A DNA stretch of 64,000 nt from Caprimulgus europaeus (GCA_907165065.1 OU015530.1:48531465-48595464); one strand, 5' to 3'. Shown: positions 25,001-38,328, counted from the stretch's first letter. A program made the numbers and translations. Notes: generated from the letters alone by a model not told the origin.

Positions 25001-26525
25001 ATAACACCCCTCATCCCACCCCAGCTGAGTATTGCTTTCCAGTCACCGCCTCTAAGCGACACACGGTCATATGTTTGAAGAAGAGTGATTACTTGCCCCG
25101 TAACAGTTTTCTTTCAAGCCTGTGTCAGGTGAGGATCCCATGATTTATCACGGCTTTTCAGAACCTACAAATAACATTATGATTAGGGGGTTATGGTGGC
25201 TTCTGTCAGAAACATGAGACATTGTGTGTTGGCTGTCATATATATCTTGCTGTTGCTGACCTTCCAGGTAAGGTGGATGTAGATCAGCAGCGAGGTCTTC
25301 CGATACTACCGTGAGATATACCACTACTAAAACTGCAGTGATTGTGAATTAAGTAACTGCTTTATTGTTCTTTCTTATGAAATTTTGCAATCAAATAAAT
25401 AAAAAATGAAGCCAACAGAAGTCGACAGCAAAGCATTACTTTGAGTCTCTGTAGAAGTAATCAGTAATTTATTGGCCTACACTTAAATACATAACTATAA
25501 ACGTTTATTTGATCCTCAGAGTATAGATTGTACCTTCAAGGCAACAGGTGCATGCATTCGCTTTTCTCACAGTTAAAAATTAAAATGCACATTAAGTAAA
25601 TTATATTTTTGAACATTTAACTACTCATTAGAGATGCTGTCTCTAAGTTGTTTCTCAGTCTGCTTGGACGTCTGAAGTTGTTTTTCTGACTCACTTGCTA
25701 CAGTTTTTGTTACCAACATAAGGAAGATAACCAGTTACAATGTGTATGGAATTAAAATCTTAAGTGAAAGGATATTCATGTTTAACTAAATAAATTACAT
25801 ATATATACATACTGTACATTATAGATTTTTTGAAAGTGACGCAGCTTACTCCACTTTTCAGACAATGAACATGGTTATTATAAGATTCAAAAATGCTTAT
25901 TTTTCAGGTTTTCATTCAACAGATTTTTTTTTTCAAATGGATAGTTTCCTAGTTTTCCCTTATATTGTACCAATTCCCATTCCTGCCTGTGGATCTTTTA
26001 CACAGTATGCAGGGAGTGAAACAGTTAGAAAAATTTTTAAAAACTATAAGCTACATACATCAGTATATATGGGGATATACATGCAACTTTAGAAATTTTT
26101 CTTTGCTCTGTGAGATGGATTGGTTGTTAAGGTGATAGGAATCCTTTGAATTTCAATTCTGAGAAGCACGCCGGTTAAACTCTGCACATGAGTTGCCAGC
26201 CCACGTTAATAATAAATATCCAGGATAAGTGCTACTAATATGTGCCTAAAGGGTGCCTGGGTAACATTTCTTAAGAGATTTCTGTGTATTTGTCACCAGG
26301 TTTTTGTTTGCTTTTTTATCTTCTGGAACGAGAGTTATAACATCAGTGTTACATTTCCATCCACCTGTTCCCACTGAAAAGAACCTCCTTATCACTGACA
26401 TTGCTGAAGTGTTTTTCCACTGCCAGTTAATTATTAGGGTTGTTTCAGTGATTCAGAACAACATGTGCTTATTAGAATGATGAAAAATTAGCCTTTCATT
26501 AAAATAAACTTCCTGCTTTTTTTAG
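22068..26525 (+). other. DIP2C: Intron, 4458 bp
   Basis: Contains a T10/A10 pair around 22859-22897 and several chance-looking open frames (for example 24310-24687 plus strand, 125 codons, no recognisable motif). No repeat family was identified. Confidence 0.65.
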
Positions 26526-26727
26526 GCTATCGACAGTATTCATCAAGTGGGAGTCTACTGCTTAGCGCTCGTACCAGCAAACACGCTTCCCAAGACGCCG
26601 CTGGGAGGAATACACCTGTCAGAAACCAAACAGCTCTTCTTGGAAGGATCACTGCATCCTTGTAACGTGCTGATGTGTCCCCATACATGTGTAACAAACC
26701 TGCCTAAACCAAGGCAAAAACAACCAG
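26526..26727 (+). CDS. DIP2C: DIP2C exon with the A10-equivalent of domain 1
   Basis: It encodes 67 codons: AIDSIHQVGVYCLALVPANT, LPKTPLGGIHLSETKQLFLE, GSLHPCNVLMCPHTCVTNLP and KPRQKQP. The acceptor is CTTTTTTTAG and the donor GTAAGA, with phase 0 in and 1 out. LPKTPLGGIHL corresponds to A10 (PKTSSGKIQR); the invariant catalytic lysine is Gly. The Cys/His-rich tail (HPCNVLMCPHTC) begins the inter-domain linker. Confidence 0.95.
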
Positions 26728-28972
26728 GTAAGAAGAGTGAAGGCAAAGGGACCATGACTTAATCATAGAATTGTAGAATGGTTTGGGTTGGAAGGGACCT
26801 TAAAGATCATCCAGATCCAACTCCCCTGCCATCAGCAGGGACACCTTCCACTAGACCAGGTTGCTCAAAGCCTCATCCAGCCTGGCCTGGAACACTTCCA
26901 GGGAGGGGGCATCCACGCCTTCTCTGGACAACCTGTTCCAGTGTCTCACCACCCTCGTAGGAAAGAATTTCTTCCTAATATTTATTCTAAACCTCCCCTC
27001 TTCCAGTTTAAAGCCATTACCCCTTGTTCTATCACTACCTGCCTTTGTAAAAAGTCCCTCCCCTGCCTTCCTGTAGGCAGATGCTGTGTGTTTATGGTAT
27101 TGTATGGAACAAAACCAAGGAACAGTTAATGCAGGTGAGAATCAGCTTGATCAGCCATTCCTGTTAAATATTCCAGGTGTGTTGAGGAAATGATTGGCTT
27201 TGGCAGAAGCTAGAAGCTTCACAAAAAGCACAAGGAAAATACTCCAAAAACCTAACTTCAGTAAAGATGAAGACATTTTTATCACTCTACAAGGCACTGC
27301 TGAGACCACACCTGTAGTTTTTTGTATTTTTCGGATCAGATATGTTTAAAGAGAATGGACTGAGACCAAAAAAGAGAAAGAGAAAATCTTGGCTTATTTA
27401 AAGGCTGAGTTGGTAAAGTAGACATGGAGAGGAACAGGACTGTTGACACTAAATAACAGTACTGGATGAAGAGCAAATACTTAAAAACTGGTCATGAATA
27501 AATGAAACCCAAGAATGAGGATAACGGTTTTACCTGAATAGGGACATTCTGGATTATTCTTACAGCATGTATATTTAAGGGAAAACTCTAGTTTTAAGAT
27601 GATTCTTCAGAAGTTCTGCCAGAATGCATAAAGAATATTGTATGAAATGGTACAGCAAAGCACTGAGTCAAGAGACCGAGAAAGCCGTTGTAGCCCGCTG
27701 TAGTCCAGTCACTGGTTACCCATGCCCAATGAACAAGCAAATTTTAGCTAATTTTTGACTTTGAATTCCACTGCAGATTTTAGTACTCAGATAATTGCAA
27801 GGATTTCTGTATGTGTAGCCTCAGGCTTAAGTCCTGAATTCACCTACATTAGACTAAGTGTTGCTTACTATCCGCTTTGAAAACCATCTTGGAATATGAA
27901 GTGTTTTTACCCTTCGGATCTCAAATATGGGGACTGTCCATCATTGATTCAGTGCAAGTTTGCCAAAACTATCAGCTTGTTTCTTTATTTAAAAACTTTG
28001 GAAAAATGTTTCAGAAATCAAAACCATAATCTCAGTTTGTGGCTACTGGGAATATCAGAGGTGAACGGTAACTTCCACTAACTTAATGAAAGCAGTGAAG
28101 CCTTTAACTGCAGCACTTATGGGACACTGCTTTCATCTTTTTAAAGCAGAGTAGTCTGTAGATGTTGTTTATTGTCCATTATCTCATTACTTACACATCT
28201 TGTGTTTTGACACTTATACCACATACCATCACTGGGACAAAGCTTGGACATCATGGGCTAGAAGTAAAGCTTGGTATCACTTGCAGTTGATCAGTAAGCT
28301 ATGCTGGAGAAGCGGAAAATAAGTGTTAACATCAGCATAAATGCTGTCTGTGAGACAGGTATTTTTCCCTAATGGCAGCAACAAAACATAATTGAAATCC
28401 ACCTGATGGAGAAGTGTCAGCCGTGACATTTTCCTTTCTTCTAAACTTATTTTTCTTCAATCTCTACCTTGTACTGAAGGGCTTGCATATATTTTGTCAT
28501 ATACACCGTCTGCCTTCCTAATCCTTGTCACTTCATGTCTGTAGCATTACAGAATTGCTAATACAGGTGCAACTTAGCCCAGGGAACAGAAGAGAGAACT
28601 AGGAACATTGTTCCTGAACCTGGATACATCTCATCTGGTTTTAGGCACTTGAATGGACATGCCTAAATTAGGAGCTGAATTTTCCAAAGATTCCACATAT
28701 CAAGGGAGACAAGATGTGTCTCTGGCTGTAGAGAGCCCATGCTAAATGGGCTCCTTGGTTAGATATGTTTAGAGAGGATGAATCCAGGCTTAAGTATCTT
28801 CCAACTACTTCTGGCCCATCAACCAAAGTTTGTATCAACAGAGATGTGCTCAAGGTTTGGTGTTGTGGATAGCAGTGAGGAAAATATCATGTAATGCAAA
28901 AGAAATAAAAAGAATTATCATCCACAAGTGAAGGATTTTTATTGCATTTAGCACATTTCTGCTTTATTCTAG
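26728..28972 (+). other. DIP2C: Intron, 2245 bp
   Basis: An antisense CR1 begins only 35 bp into this intron. The remainder is AT-rich, with no gene seen. Confidence 0.75.
26762..27078 (-). mobile_element. CR1 LINE fragment 5 (3' end)
   Basis: Antisense CR1 with the clearest match in the window: ATCATAGAATTGTAGAATGG, GGTTGGAAGGGACCTTAAAG, CAGGGACACCTTCCACTAGA and ACCAGGTTGCTCAAAGCC. It looks younger (better preserved) than the others. Truncated at the 5' side. Confidence 0.95.
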
Positions 28973-29082
28973 AAATTGGCCCTGCCTCTGTGATGGTGGG
29001 GAACTTGGTCTCTGGAAAAAGAATTGCACAGGCCAGTGGGAGAGATTTGGGGCAAATAGAAGATAATGACCAAGCTAGAAAG
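28973..29082 (+). CDS. DIP2C: DIP2C exon, inter-domain linker
   Basis: It encodes (E)IGPASVMVGNLVSGKRIAQ and ASGRDLGQIEDNDQARK. Phase 1 in and 0 out; the donor is GTAAGC. The segment links the two ANL domains and is rich in small and charged residues. Confidence 0.95.
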
Positions 29083-29867
29083 GTAAGCTAAACTTTTATA
29101 ATATGGCTTATGTTAGCTAGTTATCAGCAGGACAGTTAGCAGTACATAGACTATATTATTATTATTGCGAACTTGTTGATGGCTTTTTTGCAATTCACAC
29201 TAAAATATTGCAGAACCCCCTTTAAAGATAAATATAAAATAGATGTGAGGGGGGAATCACTGCATTTCATTTGTATTTAATTTTTTTTTATTAGTTTATA
29301 TGGGACAGCTGAACAGACATGGTGTTAATGGGGCTTCTACCAGAAATCACTCTCTATTACATCTTTTTTTACTGGTTCAAGTCTAGGGAATTTTCTTTAC
29401 ATATATGGTCCTGACCTTATTTGTTGTTATTCTGATCCTGGGAAATTAAGTTGAAATTCAGCTCTTTTGAGGGCTTATGTGAGTAATTAAATTAGTAAGT
29501 TCTAAGCTCTATACATATTTATATATTTATGGTAAGAAAAAGAGAGGAAGACAAAGAATTATAATAGTACTTAAATTCAGAGGGCTCAATAAGAACTGTT
29601 TTATTGCTTTGAAAGTATATGTAGTAATATATCATAAACCTAGCAGTGGCTTCGCTTCCAGAGAGGCTACTGCTACTATGCAAAAGCACCTTGCTATAAA
29701 TATGTGTGATGACAAGAGAATTAATTCATGTTTAGTGCTTCTGGGTATTGATGTATAATGTAGCATGTAAATCAGAAAGACATAGCTAAACTAGCAAAAA
29801 TAGTTATCTGGTTTTTAAAGCCAAAAAGTTATTTAGTGTCATGACTTACCACTCTGCTTTATTTTAG
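29083..29867 (+). other. DIP2C: Intron, 785 bp
   Basis: AT-rich. Nothing was recognised. Confidence 0.75.
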
Positions 29868-29948
29868 TTCCTCTTCCTCTCAGAAGTGTTGCAGTGGAGA
29901 GCTCAGACCACTCCTGACCATGTGCTTTACACTCTACTCAACTGCAGG
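29868..29948 (+). CDS. DIP2C: DIP2C exon, start of ANL domain 2
   Basis: It encodes 27 codons: FLFLSEVLQWRAQTTPDHVL and YTLLNCR. The acceptor is ATTTTAG and the donor GTAAGA, with phase 0 on both sides. LQWRAQTTPDH is the usual opening helix of an adenylate-forming domain ('L...A...PD..A'). Confidence 0.95.
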
Positions 29949-32900
29949 GTAAGAAGCTGAGAGCGTTGCTCTGACAGGCTGCGCTGTGGGAAATGGCACA
30001 CTGGGGTTTCAGCTGCACCTGCCTGGGCTGGGGCTGGACACAACCTTCCTGTTTCTTTTCCCATTAATACTCAGCTGTTATATTTAATATTCACTGAGGC
30101 AGAAAGAAAAAGAGAATAATCATTGCCAATTGTCAAAATATAGATTGTTTTTGTGTCAGACAGCACACCTTCCACATTTCTCATTCTTTTTCCACCACAT
30201 ATATGTTGTGGGTGAGCTGTCACTGCAAATCTCTTTCAATACTCATCATTTCTATACCAAAGAGTAGTATTTAATACTGCTCACCATCCTGATTTCCAAT
30301 TTGAAAAGCACAGGTTTGACAAAATCAAAGCATTTTCCCTAAATTAAACAGTGATTGTTGGTTTTGAGACTGCAACATCTGGGGGAAGTGTGAGAATGGG
30401 GAAAGGAGGTGAAGAGAAGAAGAGATATCTGCAGAATCCAACCAGGTCTGCAGAGGATCACTAGTAAGTCTCTCATAGCCTACATGAGGTGCCAGCCTGG
30501 CACAGCACTTCATTGCTTATCAAAAATGAATTAATACATGTCACATGGTATAGAACTTGGCGTCAGTAAGAGTGGGTGATTACAGACTTCCTAGGTGATT
30601 ATAGATGACAAACCAATAATTCCTACAACCACTGTAGAGAATGAAAGTCTGATTTCAGACCATCCCACCATAGTATAGATAGACACATCTGTCAAAACTG
30701 GGAACCATATGCAGTGTGTGAGGGTCTCCAGGAGAGGAGGGATCTGGAATATAGTTATTCCCCTGGGCCACCTGGAGTAGCTGGTGCCGTCTCAGCACAT
30801 GTGGTCCCTATGTAACTTTGATGAATTCTTAAACCTCCAGTACGTTGTGAAACTCTGTGAAATGACCACTTACTGTGTGTAAAGGATATGTTTCCCCAGA
30901 CCATGTTACAGTGCTGATACCAAAGTTCAGTTTGAGGCTACCCATAAGTCATTAAATTAGCTTTTTTCAGTTCAGACTAATAGCTAATATTATGTGAAAG
31001 TGCAACTTGACAGATAATAGTGAAATAGTAATGTAGTTGTCTGTGGAAAAGTAGAAACCTTCAGACACAATGCTGTTTATAGGCTCAATATTACACCATC
31101 AAAATAGCGCGTTGTTCTGTCCTGTAAATTAGGAGCAAAGATGCTGTGACAAGGAGACAGTGATGTGTACTGTCCCATCTCCTCCACCCAGGCTGCTGTT
31201 TTTGAGCTTTAAATGAAGTCAGATTTCCCATGCTGGCAGAAGGGTTCAAACAGTGAGAAGGATGGACACAATGTACAAAATAAGGATTAACAAAATAATT
31301 TGTCATTCCACAGAAGTGAAAAATAGTTGAATGTTGAAATTCAGTTTCACTACTACTCTCAGTGTGGATTATCTTATATGAAATTTGAGAGATGTAATAC
31401 TTTATGGAGAGATTTAGTGTTTATGGAAAGGAGTGACAGGTTTGGTGGGCTTTAACCTAGGCAAGTTTTATTACCCATCTTGAATTTTAGTTCTGGTTTG
31501 TAACTTTTCCCTATTTGTCTTCCATGCACATTGTCTGTGTACTTTGTTCTAAAACATCCTGGCATCTTGCAGTTGATGACTAATAGAAATCCACTGATAC
31601 TAGTGTTTCCTCTAACACAAGCTTTTTGAGAGTTTGGAATATTTCAAAATTAGCACAGTGCATTGTTTTTAGTGTGTGTCTTGAGGGATTGCAACACCTT
31701 GACATTGCAGGACACCTTGTATAAAAGACCCGAAGGGAATAGTTGTTTGGTGCTTGCCAATGGTTCTTGTCCAACAACAGGATTCTCCTTCCCTGCACTT
31801 CATATAAACAGTCTTTTCACTGGTTCACATGCAACAAGTGCCAGAAGTCTTAAATGTAAACAGGTTTTGGACACATTTACATGATTTGCAGAAATCCCCT
31901 TTCTGAGTCAGTGAGGCCTGTGCTTCTGATGTATGTGGGGATATAAAGGGTCCTTCTTCCCATGACTGTGCGAACAGGCAATTTCTTGAAAGAAGGAAGG
32001 ATGAGTTTAAGCACATTCCTACTGGGAGGTCTACAGTGACAAGGACACCGAGACTTCAGGTCACTTTGGACATATTTAGGACTGAAAAATGGAAGCCATC
32101 TCTAATCTAGCATCCATATGGTTGCATATATCTTTAGAGGGAGCTTCCTTAGTGAAATGATCTCCACATTGTTCAGAAGACTGATTAAAATTGCCTGAAG
32201 TGCATTTCAGCAAGTGTGGTTGCTGAAGATGGTGAGGAGGAATGATAAGCCCTGACTTAGTAGTTTTTATTTTAAGTTAGGTTGTCCTCTTTCTTGACAG
32301 TTTATAAATAAGTTTGTAATTGCCAAGTGATGCTTGGGAACATGCCACTACTTCCAGTGCTAGACCTTTATCAAACTGCTTTCTCCTCTCTGAAGCGTGT
32401 GGTCAATAAATATTGCGGTGGTGTGTGGGATGGTGATGGTGGATAGAAACCAGCAATCAGACCAAATGCTTATTATTCTTTGCCTTGTTAAGATAGAGTG
32501 TGAAGGGTATTTCTTTAAAACTGTAGGCCTTCTTGCTTTCTCTCTGAATAGTGATACAACGTTTTTAATTGCATTGCATTTTTGATAGATTATTCTTTTT
32601 AAATGGGTGTGTGTGTTTATATATATTCTTACCTTTTTTCCCTCCAGTTTTTTCACACTCCTTATTTTTAATTGAACTTAGTGCTTGTGATAGGTGCTAG
32701 ATATGTCATAGCAGTACTAGAGACTGAGATCCTCTTTTTCCACAGAACAAGGGCACAGGCAGAGGTGCAGCCCTTCCTGTACTGCCCTGTCCCTTTATCT
32801 CAGCCCAGACCCGGCCAGAGCAGCTCTAGACGCAGTCAGTCTGTCCTGCATGTTCATTGTTAGACTTCTCTTCTGAGATGTCAGCTGTGGTAGTGAATTT

Positions 32901-33672
32901 TGTGATACAGATGTATATATTTCTCTAAATGTGTGTTTGTGTGTGTGCATATATAGACACATATATGGAAATGAAAGAACTGTAACACTCATCCAATTTA
33001 AAACACTCTGTCTCTTAGTGGTATTTGAAGTGCTTCAAAAAGCCAGACTCTCTAGGATATTGTCACTTCCCTTTTTTTCCATGGTGACCAGAGATACTCA
33101 AATTCAAAAAATGCCTTTCTTCTTTTTTTCATTTATATGCATGTGCTTAGCTTTTGTTCCAGACTAATTCTTTTCCCCATCACAAAGTATTGTTTTCTCC
33201 CATGTCTTTTGTCTCTTGTCTTTTAAAGTATTTCTGCTGTGCCATTTGGCTTCACTCCAGCGTACAGACAACGAAGTGCAATTTTCAGGATTGCTCTCCA
33301 CAGACTCTGCAGTTTGCTGCAGAGACCATAAAGGCACTTTCCTGGCTGTAGCAGGAATGCTGCCTGTGTAGCAAGGGAAGTACAGCTTACATGGGCAGGA
33401 TATTAGTATACTACTGTACTCCCTTGGTTAGAGCACAAACACTGTTGAGGGACAAAGGTGAAGAGAAAGGAGCAGAGAACGTTCCTCTGCTTTACAAACA
33501 TCTTTTTTCTTTCCAACTGCAGTTTGGCATAAGGCTGAAGGTTTCTGTATTTAAGTTAATTGCATGACATATTGTGGCTGCACCTCATCTAGTAGCTTAC
33601 AAAGTGCAGAGGGAAATAGAGTTTCAGCACATTGCATTCTCTTCTGTGACATTTATCTTTCTTCCTGTGCAG
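29949..33672 (+). other. DIP2C: Intron, 3724 bp
   Basis: Contains TG/TA-rich simple stretches at about 32605-32627 and 32927-32967. No gene or named element could be supported. Confidence 0.7.
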
Positions 33673-33796
33673 GGAACAATAGCCAACTCACTAACATGTG
33701 TCCAGCTGCATAAACGAGCTGAGAAGATAGCTGTCATGTTGATGGAAAGGGGACATTTACAAGATGGAGACCATGTGGCTTTGGTTTACCCACCAG
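33673..33796 (+). CDS. DIP2C: DIP2C exon, ANL domain 2
   Basis: It encodes GTIANSLTCVQLHKRAEKIA, VMLMERGHLQDGDHVALVYP and P plus one base. The acceptor is CTGTGCAG and the donor GTAAAG, with phase 0 in and 1 out. VQLHKRAEKIAVML...GDHVALVYPPG matches the ANL A1/A2 region ('L...A..IA..L...G..GDRVAL..P'). Confidence 0.95.
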
Positions 33797-35419
33797 GTAA
33801 AGAACTGCCGTGTTAGGTACCTTGGTAGTCTGGAAAGCTTATCAAGATCCTTTAGAATGGTGCTGCGTTGGTGGTGTTACCCACCTGTAAATGTTAATTG
33901 GCAAAACACAAAATATTTGCCTTACTGCCTTCCTTTTATTGGAACTTAGACAAACATATTTAAAAGAATTTCTCTTTGCATATGTGCATAGATATTATTT
34001 CTTTGGGTTCAGATTAAGATTAACCTATATTTTTAAAACCTGTCTCTTAAAAGCAGTCAAATTTAACTACTGCTTTTCTTTTTATTTGCTAGAATTATAC
34101 TATTGTGTGAGCACACAGTTCTGCTAAATTCTTCCATCTGCTGGGTGTTCTTAGATTCACGTGTTGAATTCCTCCTTGGAAGTTTCTTGAGGGTAAAGCA
34201 GCAATACCTAGGAAGTAATCCATGTTTTTTTAGAGTAAAAATATGATTAATAAATAGCAGATGATTAAGAAATACCAAATTATAATCACCATTTTCACTA
34301 TAGATCTTTAACCTAGACAGGTCTCTGTGGCTTGGATTTTCATCCTCTGGCATAAGGGCTTTTAAGCTTCTGTTAACCAGTACTATAACATTTGCTTGAA
34401 ATTATTTCTGCTCTAGTGCTGCTCTTTTATCTTTAGCTTCATGTGTGTTGGTGAAATAAACAGTCTGATTTAAGGTCTGTATTGTGATATTTGACTTGTA
34501 AGGGCTGCAAGATACTGTTCAAATCTTTATAGTTTATAAGAGTAATTTCTCAACAGTTAATTTGAGAAAACCTTTTCCACAAAAGATGACTAGTATTTTA
34601 AACTTAAGTTTTTATTTTCTGGATTTCGCCTCCCATGAATAAAGCATTTTATTGAAGGAACAATAATCTGCCAGTACTGCAGATCCTTTACCACTGAAAG
34701 AATAAAACAGCTTGCATTGTCATCTTATCCCAGCCTGTGTACAGCACCAGGGAGCTATCAAACAACAGCATTCAAGGGGTCTTTGTGCTGTTGTCTGCTC
34801 AGCCTGAAGGGTGCTGTCCACAATCTGTCACATGCGGTCAATATTTATATAGGATACTTAGTTTTATGTTAGAAGCAGGATTTCAAAATCATTACTCCCT
34901 TTTTTACTGTAAAATTTCAGGTAGATAAGTTAAAGCTGCATATCTGAGGTTAAAAATGACATGAGAAAGACAGTGTTTAATTAAACCTCCAGATGTTCTT
35001 TCTGCAGCTCATAGGAACAAGCATCATCCTACCTCATCCTTTTGCTGACGCATCCTTCTTCTTGTAGACTCTCACTTGTCTATAAATGTAAATTTAGGAA
35101 CATAATTAATCCATAGAAATCAGTCTTTTTAACAGGTTACTTCCTGATCCTGAAAGTGGAGTTCACATAACTGATGATACCTGGCTGCAGCTTTGTGTGT
35201 CGCCTTTGGTTTTTCATGCTCAGAAGAACAGTACAATTGAAAGGAATCAGTGAAGCTGAACAAATACTGACAAGGGGCTGAAAAAGAAGTCTGTTAAAGG
35301 GCTTAGTCGCTCATTTAACCTTCTGAGTTGAGTTCCAAGTAATATTTATGCTGACATGGGTGTCTGTAATTAAATGATTTGATTTTCAGGGGAGGATTTT
35401 TGTTTTGTTCTTTATGCAG
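33797..35419 (+). other. DIP2C: Intron, 1623 bp
   Basis: AT-rich. Nothing was recognised. Confidence 0.7.
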
Positions 35420-35541
35420 GAATAGACCTGATTGCTGCATTTTACGGATGCCTGTATGCAGGCTGTGTGCCAATAACAGTTCGACCTCCACATCCTCAGA
35501 ATATAGCGACCACGTTACCTACAGTGAAGATGATTGTGGAG
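35420..35541 (+). CDS. DIP2C: DIP2C exon, ANL domain 2
   Basis: It encodes (G)IDLIAAFYGCLYAGCVPI, TVRPPHPQNIATTLPTVKM and IVE. The acceptor is TTTATGCAG and the donor GTGAGC, with phase 1 in and 0 out. AFYGCLYAGCVPITVRPP matches the conserved 'AF.G.L.AG..AVP..PP' element. Confidence 0.95.
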
Positions 35542-38216
35542 GTGAGCAGACACCTGAAAGTGCACGAGTATCTTAAACGGGCGATGGACTTGCATAGTCT
35601 TTAGGAATGGTAACTTGAGTTGGTGTGGGCTGAAGAGTTGTATTCCTTCCAGAGAGTTACAGAGTCAACACTGCTTGATAGCCCACAACCTTCTGACTTC
35701 CACTGTCACAATTTGCCTCAGTTAAGCTGCTCCTTTCAAGGAATATATTTGAAGTGCTTTCTTGTAGTTAGCTGTATGCCAAGAACGGTAGGATTCCTCA
35801 CCTGGCAACGCTACACTGACTGTTGAGAAAAATCCCAATGGAAAGCTTAGCTTGACCTGATGGTGATTTGTGCTCAGCTCTGTACATCTAATTGTTTTGC
35901 AGTTTGAAGCAATCTCAGAGTTCTGTTATGAAGATACTGGTATTTTGTTTCATCCATAGAAGTGTTACTCAGACTTTTTAATTCAGAGCTTTCTTTTAGT
36001 ATTTTGGCTTTATCTAATAATGTTTAGTCTTTGTTGCACTTAAATAACTGCATTGTGCTTGTTATTGAGGGAAATTAAATGGTTGCAGGGATAGCTTTTT
36101 ACATCTGGCAGTTTCTGATATATTGAATGAAATTCTGAGTCTCTGAAAATCAGGTTGAAACTGATGTGATTTGAACATTTTAAATTAATGTCAATAGTTA
36201 TATAGAGATAACAGAGATAGTTATAATTTGTGGCTTTCCTTATGGCATCAGATGCCACAAAGTTATCAGTAAAGGTATGAGAAATAGTCGTATTGTTTTC
36301 AGGGTTCTCATTATTTAATATTTTGGCATTCACAGTTTTTAAATAATCTGTTAAAATTATAGGTGCGATGTAAAATGTGTTATTTTGTTTTTCCTTTGAT
36401 GTTTAATAGCCAGAATAGCTCTCTCTGGTTTCATGATGAAAAACTAGGATGGGTCTAAGCTGGCTTGTAGTCATTGTCACTTCAATAGACAAACTGTAAA
36501 TAAAATGTTTAAATTTATTAACCATATTAATGCCAGTTTGACTTAAAAGCCTCTCAGCTCTGTTTTACACAAGATTTTTTTTCATTTTGGAGAGGTATGA
36601 CCTTGTAGAAATTGAAATATTGAGGTTGTTCCTTCACTGCCAAGGCAATCATACAAGTTTCCTGGTGTGATGGGGTCAAAGCCTGCTCTGACATGCTATA
36701 TGTCTACACAGCACCTTTTGAAGTCAGTAAGAATTACTTCTGAGCAAAATTTGGCCTACATAATTGTGTTCTGGTGATGAACTGGTAGTAGTAAAACGTA
36801 ACTGAACATTATTGAGCCCCATCTTGAGCAGTTGCTAGCCTGTAGCTATGATATCTTCTCTCTCCTTCCCACCATCCCTACGTGTTTACCTCCCACTTAC
36901 TATTCTCCAGGCATGGATGTTCTGTATTTTAGTGAACCTCCTGATCTTCCAGATAATATAATTCCTGAGAGGGTTAGTAACCACCAAATCTTGAAATTCC
37001 TTTTGTTTTATGGCTCCACTATGTCCCAGATCAAGATGTTTATAGATTTAAGATTAGCTATGGAAGAATTATCTTACCTTGCCATGAGTGACATGGTTGT
37101 TTTGAGGGGTCCTACAGTGACTTCATTTGTCTTCACTTTTAGGTTGAAATATTTAGATTGTTCATACAGGGAAATTGTGAGGTTAGACAAAGTAAGTAGA
37201 GTTTGGGTGAGTGCTTGTGTGCTCCTCATTTCCTCATGTGCTCTGTAAAGTTGACCTCTGTGAGATTACTGTCAACAGAAGCTGATCTCTTCTGCTGGCT
37301 GGTAAAATTTAGTGCACATATGGCTACTGATTTCCTGAAGTCGAACACTGGAAATTCAGTGTGCAATGAAATATTTCAGATTCCTTAAGGAAAAAAAATA
37401 CTTCTAGCAATATTTGCACAGGTTCTCAAAGTTTGGGGAAAAGAAGAATGGTGCTGCTTTTTCAGTTTTTCCTCTGTACTATCTTCAGTGATTAACAGTG
37501 TTCATATTTATGTTTGAATATTTCCTTAAATATATTAATTTTTATAATCAGTAAGAAATATTAGTGTAGTTGCTACTTACAAATTTTTAAAAATAACAAA
37601 TCTAAAAGGAGAATACCTTCAGCATATGTCATTTAAAATTCAGTTCAGATCGTATTTGCAGTAAACTCACCATTTCATTTCTTAGTGCTGTTTGCGCAAT
37701 ATCTGATCTAGAGCTACTTTTGCTAGTATCAGAAATGCTCCCCTGGTTTAGCACTAGCACAGGAACTTGAAATATATGGCTAACATGAAATGGACTTAAA
37801 ATAGCAAAATTATTCATAAGAATGTCAGGCTAGGTTTTGATTTGTGTGAAAATATTTTTTATACACCAAGATACATTATCATCATGTAGGAAATGTTTTG
37901 GTCACAGTCATCTGTACTGGCATTCTGGGTTGATAACTGATATAATGTATTGGAAAAGTCATGTTCTCACTCTCATGGTGCCTTTAGTTTCATTACAATA
38001 GTCTTCTCAAAGTGAAATTTTCATGTAATTTGTAAAACTCACATGACTGTCTGCTTTTTGTGCTGCATTGTTTGTGTATCTTTCCACCTCCTGGAAAACT
38101 TAAAACTAATACAGCTGTGTCCAGTTCTGGCAGAAAATACATCATGGTCTTGCTCATTTTCATGGGAGAATTAATCAGTATCCCATTGCATTATTATTTA
38201 TTTCTTAAATTCCTAG
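35542..38216 (+). other. DIP2C: Intron, 2675 bp
   Basis: The first six intron bases (GTGAGC) equal the first six of the following exon. It contains a 138-codon open frame at 36832-37248 with no recognisable motif, probably chance. Confidence 0.75.
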
Positions 38217-38328
38217 GTGAGCCGCTCTGCCTGCTTAATGACTACACAATTAATATGTAAATTGTTACGGTCACGAGAGGCGGCAGCAGCAGTGGATGTC
38301 AGAACATGGCCTCCGGTACTGGATACAG
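38217..38328 (+). CDS. DIP2C: DIP2C exon, ANL domain 2
   Basis: It encodes VSRSACLMTTQLICKLLRSR, EAAAAVDVRTWPPVLDT and one base. The acceptor is ATTCCTAG and the donor GTGAGT, with phase 0 in and 1 out. The EAAAAVD part uses CpG- and CAG-rich codons. The 'SACLMTTQ' strand matches ANL 'AL.LT'. Confidence 0.95.

Noticed and set aside
36832-37248. 138-codon open frame in an intron
   Set aside because: No motif, no suitable splice context and ordinary intron composition; frames of this size are expected by chance here.
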